Source: Deltaproteobacteria bacterium (GTDB taxonomy: Bacteria; Myxococcota_A; UBA9160; UBA4427). Taken from it: a DNA stretch of 64,000 nucleotides. This document shows positions 1-7,929 of this stretch, one piece after another (the stretch's first letter is position 1; every line of letters starts with the position of its first letter). Position numbers and translations under genes: made by a program. The stretch covers positions 868,001 through 932,000 of the forward strand of contig JADJOR010000005.1 in the NCBI GenBank assembly GCA_016713665.1, given 5' to 3'. Under the pieces are notes generated by a model. The model was not told where the DNA came from. It searched no databases and was given only the letters and a program-made list of their open reading frames with translations.

Positions 1-1
1 T

Positions 2-160
2 CGCGGACTCGTCGTGATCGTCGATGCCCGGGCCGATCGCGGCTACTTCCGGCGCCTCGCGGACGCCCTGCCCGACGGCGTCCGGGTCGAACGCGCCGCC
101 GTCGCCGAGCTCCCGCGCATCACCGCCGAGCTCGGCCTCGGACTGCGCAACGGGTCTTAA
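2..160 (+). CDS. C-terminal end of an unidentified protein (5' truncated)
   Basis: An uninterrupted frame runs from the window edge to a TAA at 158-160, giving 52 residues that end in GLRNGS. The segment starts with a hydrophobic beta-strand-like run (GLVVIVDA), then an Arg- and Leu-rich helix-like stretch. Codon use matches the neighbouring real genes (G or C at nearly every third position), which supports coding. The start lies outside the window and no family motif is recognisable, so no function is proposed. It runs in the same direction as the lipid operon but is separated from it by about 520 bases. Confidence 0.5.
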   Translation, partial: RGLVVIVDARADRGYFRRLADALPDGVRVERAAVAELPRITAELGLGLRNGS

Positions 161-593
161 TCAACACATCTCGCAGTCTGCTGCATTGACGCCGTCTGAC
201 CCTGGGTCAACATGGCCAACCGGGCTGTGATCGACTCAAAGAATTTGCGAGAGATTTGCAACCCGGAGCTGGATCCACCGCTACTTTTCCGAGATCGACG
301 CCCGTCCATCTGGAGATGACGGGACGTCCATCGCAGCGAGTCGAAAGCGCCTTCCGGGTTCGACTCCCCCCACAGGCTGCGTCTCGTCGTCGAGTGGTGA
401 ACGGCCTTTTCCTTGCGACTCCTCGCGGAGCGCAAGCCCGCAGAGCCGGGCTGGGGAGAGGGCCGACGGCTTCAACGTCGGCCGGCGAATTGCGAACGAC
501 ACGCCGGCGCTCGGGATGGCCCGAGCCGCCGGACGGTGCGGGCCGGCAGGAGCGCGCGAATCGCCCGATGGGTGGCGAGTCGCAGGAAGCAGG
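161..593. other. Intergenic region upstream of the lipid operon
   Basis: About 430 bases lie between the partial gene and the tandem repeats. No frame here shows convincing coding character. The first 150 bases are less GC-rich than the surroundings and may hold promoter elements, but I cannot place a clear -35/-10 pair. A short GGTTCGACTCC string near 377-387 resembles a tRNA T-loop, but the stem and acceptor partner are absent. Confidence 0.4.
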
Positions 594-669
594 GCGCCGG
601 CCGCGATATAGGGCGCCGGCAGCGATATAAGGCACCGGCAGCGATGTAAGGCGCCGGCGGCGATGTAAA
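594..669 (+). repeat. Four 19-bp tandem repeats in front of the lipid operon
   Basis: Four consecutive 19-base units (594-612, 613-631, 632-650, 651-669) match GCGCCGGCAGCGATATAAG with one to four changes each. The array ends directly at the AGAGGGGG ribosome-binding region of the first operon gene. Each unit combines a GCCGGC-type palindrome with a GATRTAA core resembling a -10 element or a protein-binding half-site. The period is not a multiple of three and there is no frame through it. The likely role, by inference, is a multi-site operator or a repeated promoter-like element in the operon leader. Confidence 0.75.
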
Positions 670-682
670 GAGGGGGAACGAG

Positions 683-1645
683 ATGGGCGCGAACGAGATC
701 AAGGCGAGCTTTGCGAGCAACGAGTGGGTGCTGATCCTCGGCGGATCGAGCGGCTTCGGCCTGGCGACCGCGAAGCGATTCGCGCGGGCCGGCAACAACG
801 TCGTGATCGTCCATCGGGACCGCCGCGGCGCGATGGCCGCGATCGAGCCCCATTTCGAAGAGATCAAGGCCCTCGGCCACGGCTTCCATACCTGGAACGC
901 CGACGCGATCGAGGCGGCGAGCCGGACCGAGACCCTCGGCGAGATCGTGAAGGCCATCGGGCCGAAGGGCCGAATCAAGGTCCTGCTGCATTCGATCGCC
1001 TTCGGCAATCTGAAGCTGATCGCCCCCGAGAAGGTCGAGACCCGCACCGCGGGCCCGAATCTCGCCCAGCGCCTCGGCGTCGACCCGGCGAAGCTGACGG
1101 AGGTCGCCGACGCGCTCTTCGAGGCCGGTGAGGACGGGCTCCATCCGCTGACCTCGGCGCCGACCTTCCCCGACAAGTCCTATCTCGACGAGGAGGATTT
1201 CGGCCGCACGATCCTCGCGATGGGCACGAGCCTGCTCGGCTGGACCCAGGAGATCTTCACCCGCGGGATCTTCGCCGACGACGCGCGCATCTTCGGGCTC
1301 ACGAGCGAAGGCAACACGGTCGCGTGGAAGGGCTATGCGGCGGTCTCGGCGGCGAAGGTCTCCCTCGAGGCGCTCTCGCGCTCGATCGCGCTCGAGTTCG
1401 GGCCGTACGGGATCCGCTGCAACGTGATCCAGGCCGGCGTGACCAACACGCCGGCGCTGCGCGCGATCCCCGGCAGCGACCAGCTGAAGAGCCAGGCGCG
1501 GCTGCGCAATCCGGGCGGCCGGCTGACGACGCCGGAGGACGTGGCGGGCGTGATCTTCCTGCTCTCGCAGCGCGAGGCGTCGTGGATCAACGGCGAGGTG
1601 ATCCGCGTCGACGGCGGTGAGCACATCTCGGGCTCGACGAAGTAG
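683..1645 (+). CDS. fabI: FabI-type enoyl-ACP reductase (SDR superfamily)
   Basis: This 320-residue Rossmann-fold oxidoreductase probably reduces the trans-2-enoyl-ACP double bond, the last step of each elongation cycle. The N-terminal nucleotide motif is GGSSGFG. The catalytic pair is Tyr218 and Lys225 in the FabI spacing Y-x6-K, rather than the YxxxK of ketoreductases. The stretch MGTSLLGWTQ followed by SAAKVSLEA matches the FabI core. It is longer than E. coli FabI (about 262 residues), with extra sequence in the middle (roughly residues 110-170). The ATG at 683 follows AGGGGG with 6-7 bases of spacing. It is first in the operon, 46 bases before the KAS III-like gene. A CoA-linked enoyl reductase is a possible alternative. 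Confidence 0.72.
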   Translation: MGANEIKASFASNEWVLILGGSSGFGLATAKRFARAGNNVVIVHRDRRGAMAAIEPHFEEIKALGHGFHTWNADAIEAASRTETLGEIVKAIGPKGRIKVLLHSIAFGNLKLIAPEKVETRTAGPNLAQRLGVDPAKLTEVADALFEAGEDGLHPLTSAPTFPDKSYLDEEDFGRTILAMGTSLLGWTQEIFTRGIFADDARIFGLTSEGNTVAWKGYAAVSAAKVSLEALSRSIALEFGPYGIRCNVIQAGVTNTPALRAIPGSDQLKSQARLRNPGGRLTTPEDVAGVIFLLSQREASWINGEVIRVDGGEHISGSTK

Positions 1646-1691
1646 TCGTTCGAATTCGAAGACGGGTCGTCGCAGGCGCGAGGGTACGGAC

Positions 1692-2687
1692 GTGGCGTTG
1701 AATCTACTGGGACTCGGACATTTCCATCCCGAGAACGAGATCACGAATCAGTTCCTCGAAGATCTCGACATCGGGACGAACGACGAGTGGATCATGGAGC
1801 GGACGGGGATCCGCAGCCGACGAACGTCGCTGCCCCTCGACTACATCCGCACCACCCGGAACCAGGATCCGCGCGGCGCCGTCGAGGCCGCCGAGATCTC
1901 GAACGCCGAGATGGGCGCGCGCGCGGCGCGCCTCGCCCTCACGCGAGCCGGCATCGGCGTCGGCGACGTCGGTCTCCTGATCGGCGGCGGCTGCGCGCCG
2001 AACACGGTCTCGCCGGCGGAGGCCTGCAACATCGGCGCGGCGCTCGGGCTCCAGACGGCCTGCCTCGACGTCAACTCGGCCTGCACGAGCTTCATCGCCG
2101 GCGTCTACGTGCTCTCGTTGATGGATCCGGCGAAGCTGCCCGATCACGTCCTGCTCGTGACGCCGGAGCCGATGACGGGGACGGTGAACTACAACGATCG
2201 TTCCTCGGCGGTGCTCTGGGGCGACGCCGCGCTGGCGGCGGTCTTCTCGCCGCGTCATCGCGGGCCCGCGCAGCTGATCGGCCAGCGGCTCTGCAGCGAT
2301 CCCGGCAGCCACGACAAGGTCGTCGTCCCTCGCCTCGGCCATTTCCATCAGGAGGGCCGGACGGTCCAGTCCTTCGCCATCCGCAAGACCTCGGATCTCC
2401 TGATCGAGACGCGCGACGAATACGAGGAGGCCGGCCGCGCCTTCCACTTCGTGGGCCATCAGGCCAATCGCCGCATGCTCGAGAGCGTCTGCAAGCGCTG
2501 CGACGTGCCCGAGGAGCGCCACCACTCGAACTGCGAGTTCTTCGGCAACACGGCCGGCGCGAGCTCGGGCAGCGTGATCTCCCAGCTCTGGGACAAATGG
2601 GGTCCGAAGGACGACATCTGCGTCGTCGGCGTCGGATCGGGATTGACCTGGGGCAGCTACCTGATGCGCTTCGGCGACGGAAACTGA
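1692..2687 (+). CDS. fabH: Beta-ketoacyl-ACP synthase III-like enzyme (FabH/DarB-type)
   Basis: This is a 331-residue condensing enzyme of the KAS III fold. The catalytic triad is complete: Cys131 (in NSACTSF), His256 (in VGHQANRR) and Asn286 (in FFGNTAGA). The N-terminal motif DEWIMERTGIRSR is the FabH hallmark. In place of the usual short loop there is an extra stretch around residues 46-68 containing DYIRTTRNQDPR. That stretch reminds me of the DarB/StlD branch, which makes cyclohexanediones or resorcinols, but this is from memory and unproven. The GTG start at 1692 is chosen because GAGGG lies 7 bases upstream and homologous sequence begins there. The likely role is chain initiation from an acyl-CoA with malonyl-ACP. 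Confidence 0.8.
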   Translation: MALNLLGLGHFHPENEITNQFLEDLDIGTNDEWIMERTGIRSRRTSLPLDYIRTTRNQDPRGAVEAAEISNAEMGARAARLALTRAGIGVGDVGLLIGGGCAPNTVSPAEACNIGAALGLQTACLDVNSACTSFIAGVYVLSLMDPAKLPDHVLLVTPEPMTGTVNYNDRSSAVLWGDAALAAVFSPRHRGPAQLIGQRLCSDPGSHDKVVVPRLGHFHQEGRTVQSFAIRKTSDLLIETRDEYEEAGRAFHFVGHQANRRMLESVCKRCDVPEERHHSNCEFFGNTAGASSGSVISQLWDKWGPKDDICVVGVGSGLTWGSYLMRFGDGN

Positions 2688-2696
2688 AGACCGACC

Positions 2697-3286
2697 ATGC
2701 TGACCCATTCCGAGTTCACGACGCGCGCTTCCTTCGATCAGTCCGAGCTGCTCGCCTTCGCCTACGGCCGCCTCGTCAGCGATCCGCCGGAGGGGTTCAA
2801 GGCGCGGCTGCCGGTGCCGCCGATGCTGATGGTCGACCGCATCGACCACATCAGCGGCGAGAAGAGCCGGGGCAGGATCAGCGCCGCGCGCGACGTGCGC
2901 CTCGACGACTGGTTCTTCCACTGCCATTTCATCAGCGATCCCGTGCAGCCCGGCTGCCTCGGCCTCGACGGCGTCTGGCAGCTGCTCGGCTTCTACTGCA
3001 ACTGGCGCGGCGGCGTCGGCGCGGGTCGCGCGCTCGGTTGCGGCGAGGTCGAGTTCTTCGGCCAGATCCGGCCCCACGACCGCGTCATGCGCTACGAGAT
3101 CGACGTCAAGCGCTACACCGAGCTCAAGAACGCGGGCGCCTCGATGGTCGTCGGCGACGCGAAGGTCCTGATCGACGACCAGGAGATCTATACGGTGAAG
3201 GGCGCCCGGGTCGGCCTGTTCCGCGACATCGACTACCCGAACTACCCCTACCTTTCGGAGAACGCGCGGGGCGGGAGGATGGAGCG

Positions 3287-3290
<4 letters not shown>
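2697..3290 (+). CDS. fabA: FabA-type 3-hydroxyacyl-ACP dehydratase/isomerase
   Basis: A 197-residue hot-dog-fold dehydratase. It carries the full FabA signature: MLMVDRI near residue 42, catalytic His77 in FFHCHF and Asp91 in GCLGLDGVWQ. FabA enzymes dehydrate 3-hydroxyacyl-ACP and, in unsaturated fatty acid makers, isomerise trans-2 to cis-3. Isomerisation cannot be judged from sequence alone. The N-terminus is about 20 residues longer than in E. coli FabA. The gene begins 9 bases after the KAS III-like gene and its stop overlaps the start of fabG (ATGA), so the two are probably translationally coupled. The operon also holds a FabZ-like dehydratase, so the two dehydratases probably act on different chain lengths or steps. 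Confidence 0.9.
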
Positions 3291-4036
<746 letters not shown>

Positions 4037-4046
4037 GACGCTGTCC

Positions 4047-4487
4047 ATGCAGGAGGTGCTGGCGGCGGTGCCCCAGCAGGCGCCGTTCCGCTTCATCGAC
4101 GAGATCGTCGAGCTCGATCGCGAGCACATCGTCGCGCGCTACACGTTCCCGCCCTCGTCGGACTTCTACCGCGGCCATTTCCCCGGCAACCCGATCACCC
4201 CGGGCGTGATCCTCGTCGAGACCGCCGCCCAGGCCGCCGTCGTCGCCTTCGGGATCTACCTCTATACCCTCGAGACCTCCCGTGCGGAGCTCGAGAAGAT
4301 CCTGACCATCTTCACCGACTGCGCCGTCGACTTTTCGGGAACGGTCCGGCCGGGCGACCGCGTCACGACGACCGGCCGCATCAAGTTCTTCCGGAGGAAG
4401 AAGCTCCGGGCAGCCTTCGAGATGAAGCTCGACGACGGGACCCTCGTCTGTTCCGGGGAGCTGTCGGGCATGGGAGTACCGCGATGA
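4047..4487 (+). CDS. fabZ: FabZ-like 3-hydroxyacyl-ACP dehydratase
   Basis: A small hot-dog-fold dehydratase of about 146 residues. The FabZ catalytic residues are present: His44 in RGHFPGNPITPG and Glu58 in VILVETAAQ. The N-terminal QQAPFRFIDEI corresponds to the usual FabZ opening. The start is uncertain: ATG 4047 has GGTGAG nine bases upstream, but GTG 4029 and ATG 4008 are also in frame and would overlap fabG. The stop overlaps the next start (ATGA). This is the second dehydratase of the operon, without the FabA isomerase signature. It resembles the FabZ-like proteins of aryl-polyene and related clusters, though this is not proof of such a product. Confidence 0.85.
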   Translation: MQEVLAAVPQQAPFRFIDEIVELDREHIVARYTFPPSSDFYRGHFPGNPITPGVILVETAAQAAVVAFGIYLYTLETSRAELEKILTIFTDCAVDFSGTVRPGDRVTTTGRIKFFRRKKLRAAFEMKLDDGTLVCSGELSGMGVPR

Positions 4488-5800
4488 GCGGAGTCGATCG
4501 CCATTCGAACCGGAACACCGACCCGAGCCGCCGCGTCGTGATCACCGGCCTCGGTGTCATCGCCCCGAATGCGAACGGAGTCGCCGACTTCGAGCTGGCC
4601 CTGCGCAAGGGCCGCTCGGGGCTCAAGACGCAGCAGTCGATGATCGACGCCCAGTTCGCCTGCACGGTGGCGGGCACGCCGACCGGCGTCGACGAGCTGT
4701 GCAAGGCGAGCTTCAGCGAGGAGGAGCTCCTCGCGATGAACATGAACCATCGCTACGCGAGCCTCGCCGCGCTCGAGGCCTGGCTCGACGCCGGGCTCGT
4801 GCGCCCTTCCCGCGACTCGGACGTCGTCGACTGGGAGACCGGTGCGATCCTCGGGACCGGCATCGGCGGCATGGACACGATCGCCGAGAAGGTCGTCCCG
4901 CTGACCAACGCCGGGAAGGTCCGGCGCATGGGCTCGACCTCCGTCGAGCAGGTCATGGCGAGCGGGATCTCGGCGCGCATCTCGGGCCAGCTCGCCCTCG
5001 GCAACCAGGTCACGACGAACTCGAGCGCGTGCAGCACCGGCAGCGAAGCCCTCGTCATGGGCATGGAGCGCATCCGCGCCGGCCTCGCGACGCGCATGCT
5101 CTGCGGCGGCGCCGAGGCGGCGAGCCACTACATCTGGGCGGGCTTCGACGCGATGCGCGTCTTGAACCGGAACTCGAACGACCAGCCGGAGAAGGCCTCG
5201 CGGCCGCTCTCGGCCTCGGCCGGCGGCTTCATCCCGGGCTCGGGCGCCGGTGTCGTCCTGCTCGAGAGCCTCGAGAGCGCGCTCGCGCGCGGGGCGCGCA
5301 TCCACGCCGAGCTCTCCGGCGGCATGGTCAATTGCGGTGGCCACCGCATGGGCGGCAGCATGACCGCCCCGAATCCCACGAGCGTCCAGCGCTGCATCGC
5401 GGGGGCGCTGGCCGACGCCGGCATCGCCCCCGAGCAGGTCGACGCGATCAATGGCCACCTGACGGCGACCGGTGCCGACCCGAAGGAGGTCGAGTCCTGG
5501 GCGAAGGCGCTGAAGCGCGAGCCGGGCCGGCTTCCGCCCATCACGGCCACGAAGGGCATGATCGGCCATGCGCTCGGGGCCGCCGGTGGGATCGAGTCGG
5601 TCGCGTCGGTGTTGATGGTTTCCCGCGGCTTCGTCCACCCGTCGATCAACTGCGAGGACGTCCACCCGGAGATCGAGAAGCACGCCGCCTCGATCCCCCA
5701 CACGATGCGGGAGCTGCCCGACCTCGACGTGCTGGTGAAGGCCGGCTTCGGTTTCGGCGACGTGAACGCCTGTCTGGTATTCAGGCGCTATCGGGCGTAG
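4484..5800 (+). CDS. fabF: Beta-ketoacyl-ACP synthase II-type (FabF/KAS)
   Basis: A 438-residue elongating condensing enzyme. The Cys-His-His triad is visible: Cys183 in SSACSTGSEA, a His in NGHLTATGADPKE and a His in KGMIGHALGAAGG. The glycine-rich C-terminal GFGFGDVNACLVF is typical of the thiolase fold. It extends acyl-ACP with malonyl-ACP. The ATG overlaps the FabZ stop by four bases. The NGHLTATGADPKE segment deviates from the usual NAHGTSTPLND-type motif of housekeeping FabF (Leu replaces the Gly, and Ala-Thr-Gly follows). This supports a specialised KAS rather than the cell's main FabF, possibly related to secondary lipid pathways. Confidence 0.88.
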   Translation: MSGVDRHSNRNTDPSRRVVITGLGVIAPNANGVADFELALRKGRSGLKTQQSMIDAQFACTVAGTPTGVDELCKASFSEEELLAMNMNHRYASLAALEAWLDAGLVRPSRDSDVVDWETGAILGTGIGGMDTIAEKVVPLTNAGKVRRMGSTSVEQVMASGISARISGQLALGNQVTTNSSACSTGSEALVMGMERIRAGLATRMLCGGAEAASHYIWAGFDAMRVLNRNSNDQPEKASRPLSASAGGFIPGSGAGVVLLESLESALARGARIHAELSGGMVNCGGHRMGGSMTAPNPTSVQRCIAGALADAGIAPEQVDAINGHLTATGADPKEVESWAKALKREPGRLPPITATKGMIGHALGAAGGIESVASVLMVSRGFVHPSINCEDVHPEIEKHAASIPHTMRELPDLDVLVKAGFGFGDVNACLVFRRYRA

Positions 5801-5806
5801 CGTCCG

Positions 5807-5827
5807 GGAAGGGTCGATCGCCCTTCC
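5807..5827 (+). promoter_or_regulatory. Hairpin between fabF and the ACP gene
   Basis: A 7-bp perfect stem (GGAAGGG at 5807-5813, CCCTTCC at 5821-5827) encloses a 7-base loop. It lies just after the fabF stop, and the following 118-base gap is by far the largest inside the operon. There is no T-run, so it is more likely a processing or stability element, or a weak attenuator, than a classical terminator. ACP genes often need more transcript than the enzymes around them, which such an element could help to adjust. That role is inference. Confidence 0.4.
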
Positions 5828-5918
5828 GGGGATCGACATGCAATCGGATTCGCATTCCGGCGGATCCCTGGATTTCAGGATCACGGGACCTCCGGATCCA
5901 ATGAGAGGAGCAGAGCGG

Positions 5919-6164
5919 ATGGACCGAGCGGAAGTGATGGATCGCGTCGTCAAGATTCTCACGCCCTGGGTGAAGGACGAGGCGGCGCTCGCCAAGGTCT
6001 CGATGGAGACGAACATCCTCGAGGATCTCAAGGTCAATTCGGCGCGCCTCGTGGACGTCGTGATCGCCTTCGAGGACGACTTCGACATCGAGATCGCCGA
6101 CGAGGACGTCGACCAGGTCAATACCGTGGGTGACGCCGTCAACCTGATCGCGGGCAAGCTCTAG
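5919..6164 (+). CDS. Acyl carrier protein with a non-standard attachment motif
   Basis: An 81-residue acidic protein with the four-helix ACP pattern: helix I about residues 2-18, attachment Ser41 at the start of helix II, then FEDDFDIEIADEDV. The usual DSL motif is changed to Asn-Ser-Ala (residues 40-42 within VNSARLVD). Serine, the 4'-phosphopantetheine site, is kept, but both flanking residues differ. ATG 5919 is chosen because AGGAG lies 8 bases upstream; earlier in-frame codons would add unrelated sequence. It presumably carries the growing chain for the enzymes around it and is activated by the operon's own phosphopantetheinyl transferase. Confidence 0.87.
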   Translation: MDRAEVMDRVVKILTPWVKDEAALAKVSMETNILEDLKVNSARLVDVVIAFEDDFDIEIADEDVDQVNTVGDAVNLIAGKL

Positions 6165-6197
6165 GCCGGACGAAATCGGCCGGGGCGAGGGTGTCCA

Positions 6198-7022
6198 GTG
6201 GAGCACTCCAGTGGGCAGGACGTCGCGAGCGGCGCCGAGCCGCATGCGGACCGGGCGACCGCGATCCGGAGCGCCACGCGTTCCGATCCGGCGATGGCGA
6301 GCCGTCATGCGCGCCAGCGGTGGGTCAGCATGATCGCGGGCCCGATCTGGGTCGGTGTGTCCGTGATCGTCATGCGCTTCTGGTTCCGCTATCGGATCGC
6401 GGACGTCAAGCAGACCCGTGCGGCCTATCGCCGGATCCGGGGCGAGTCGAAGGGGCCGCTGCTGATCTGCGCGAACCATCTGACGATGGTCGACTCGTTC
6501 CTGATCGCCTGGGCCCTCGGCTCGGGCCTCTACTGGATGTTTCATCCGGACGAGCTGCCCTGGAATACCCCCGAGCGCAAGAATTTCGGCCGCACCCGCC
6601 TGCAGCGCTTTCTCATCTTCATCGCCAAGTGCATCCCGATCACCCGCGGCGGGCCGCGCGAGGACGTCGGCGAGGTCCTCGAGCGGGTGAAGTACCTGGT
6701 CGCCCGGGGCGAGACGGCCTGCATCTTTCCCGAGGCGGGCCGCAGCCGGACGGGGCGCGTCGACGAGAGCGCGGCAGCCTGGGGCGTCGGGCGGATCGTC
6801 GGAGCGGTGCCGGGCTGTCGCGTGCTGTGCGTCTACATCCGCGGCCGGGGCCAGGTCAGCTGGAGCGACCGCCCGGCGGACGGCGAGGTCCTCGACGTCT
6901 CGCTCGCGTGCATCGAGCCCAAGAGCGACGTCCGGGGCGTGCGGCGCTCGCGGGATCTCGCGGGCCAGATCGTGCGCCAGCTGATGCGGATGGAAGAGGA
7001 ATACTTCGATGCTCGGAAATGA
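6198..7022 (+). CDS. PlsC-type 1-acyl-glycerol-3-phosphate acyltransferase family protein
   Basis: A 274-residue member of the LPLAT family. The acyltransfer motif NHxxxxD is present (NHLTMVD near residue 94), and the phosphate-binding motif FPEAGRSRTG is a variant of FPEGTRS, with Ala-Gly for Gly-Thr. A hydrophobic helix near residues 43-62 should anchor it in the inner membrane. The GTG at 6198 is used; the first 35 residues are polar and probably not conserved. It overlaps the next gene by 14 bases. In this operon it most likely moves the finished acyl chain from the ACP onto a glycerol or other lipid head, but the acceptor cannot be named from sequence. Confidence 0.82.
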   Translation: MEHSSGQDVASGAEPHADRATAIRSATRSDPAMASRHARQRWVSMIAGPIWVGVSVIVMRFWFRYRIADVKQTRAAYRRIRGESKGPLLICANHLTMVDSFLIAWALGSGLYWMFHPDELPWNTPERKNFGRTRLQRFLIFIAKCIPITRGGPREDVGEVLERVKYLVARGETACIFPEAGRSRTGRVDESAAAWGVGRIVGAVPGCRVLCVYIRGRGQVSWSDRPADGEVLDVSLACIEPKSDVRGVRRSRDLAGQIVRQLMRMEEEYFDARK

Positions 7023-7929
7023 CGTCGTCGATCTGCTCGACGTCGACGCCCGGCCGGAGACCTTCCACCGCCGCTTCGATGCCCGGGTCTTCACGCCCGG
7101 CGAGCGCGAGCGGATCGCCGCCGCTGCGGGCGCCGATGGCTCCGCGACCTTCGACGGCTCCGATCGCCCCGACACGGCCGCCGCCCACGCCCTGCGCTGG
7201 GCCCACTGGGCCGCGAAGGAAGCCGCCTACAAGCTGCTCCGCCAGCGCGATCCGGCCTTCGTCTTCTCGCCGATCCGACTCGAGGCCCGCTTCGATGCGC
7301 CCGCGCTCGGTGGTCCCCTCGGCTCGACCCGACATGGGCGACTCATGATCCTGCCCGGACCGGTCCCGGGCGAAGCGTCGGCGCGCGGGGTCGCATCGTC
7401 CGCGCCGATTCCGGACGGGCCCGCTGGGCACCCGCCCGCGATCGAGCTCGCGAGCTTCGAGACATGCGACTTCGTGCACGTTCTCGCGCTGCCGGCCGGC
7501 GCGCGCTGGCAGGGCGTCGTGACGGCGATCGAGCCCCTCGCGGGTCCGCTCTTCGCAGCCGGCGAGTCGCCGAGCAGCGCGGTTCGCAGGCTCGCGCTCG
7601 GCGGGATCGCCGAGGCGCTCGGGGTCGAACGCGCGCGCATAGCGATCGGTCGGCAGGGCCGCATTCCGACGGTCGAGCTCGATGGCGAGAGGACGCCGAT
7701 CGCGCTCTCGCTCTCCCATCACGGCCGCTACGTCGCGTTCGCCATGGCGCAGCCCGAGCGCGGGCTGCGGCTCGTTCGGCGCGGTCCGCACGGGCGGACG
7801 ACGGTGAGCGACGACCCGGCGCAGGACGGTGACGGCCGGAGCGAGACGGACGACGGGCATGTTGCGCAGGCGGCCGGGGCGGTGGGGTGCCCGGCTCGAC
7901 GTGCGAACACAGAACGGAAGACGGGATGA
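7009..7929 (+). CDS. 4'-phosphopantetheinyl transferase superfamily protein
   Basis: A 306-residue protein with the three AcpS/Sfp superfamily motifs in order: GNDVVDL at the N-terminus (metal-binding Asp), WAAKEAAYKLL near residue 68 (metal-binding Glu and Lys) and LSLSHHGRYVAFAM near residue 240. Homologues are 120-240 residues, so the middle insertion and the polar C-terminal tail after residue 255 are extra. It should transfer phosphopantetheine from CoA to Ser41 of the operon's ACP, which explains its place in the operon. It starts inside the acyltransferase gene, and its TGA overlaps the ATG of the carboxylase gene (ATGA). Confidence 0.85.
   Translation: MLGNDVVDLLDVDARPETFHRRFDARVFTPGERERIAAAAGADGSATFDGSDRPDTAAAHALRWAHWAAKEAAYKLLRQRDPAFVFSPIRLEARFDAPALGGPLGSTRHGRLMILPGPVPGEASARGVASSAPIPDGPAGHPPAIELASFETCDFVHVLALPAGARWQGVVTAIEPLAGPLFAAGESPSSAVRRLALGGIAEALGVERARIAIGRQGRIPTVELDGERTPIALSLSHHGRYVAFAMAQPERGLRLVRRGPHGRTTVSDDPAQDGDGRSETDDGHVAQAAGAVGCPARRANTERKTG

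Noticed and set aside
360..400. T-loop-like GGTTCGACTCC suggesting a tRNA or tmRNA end
   Set aside because: The T-stem does not pair fully, no matching acceptor or D-arm is found within 90 bases on either strand, and no CCA follows.
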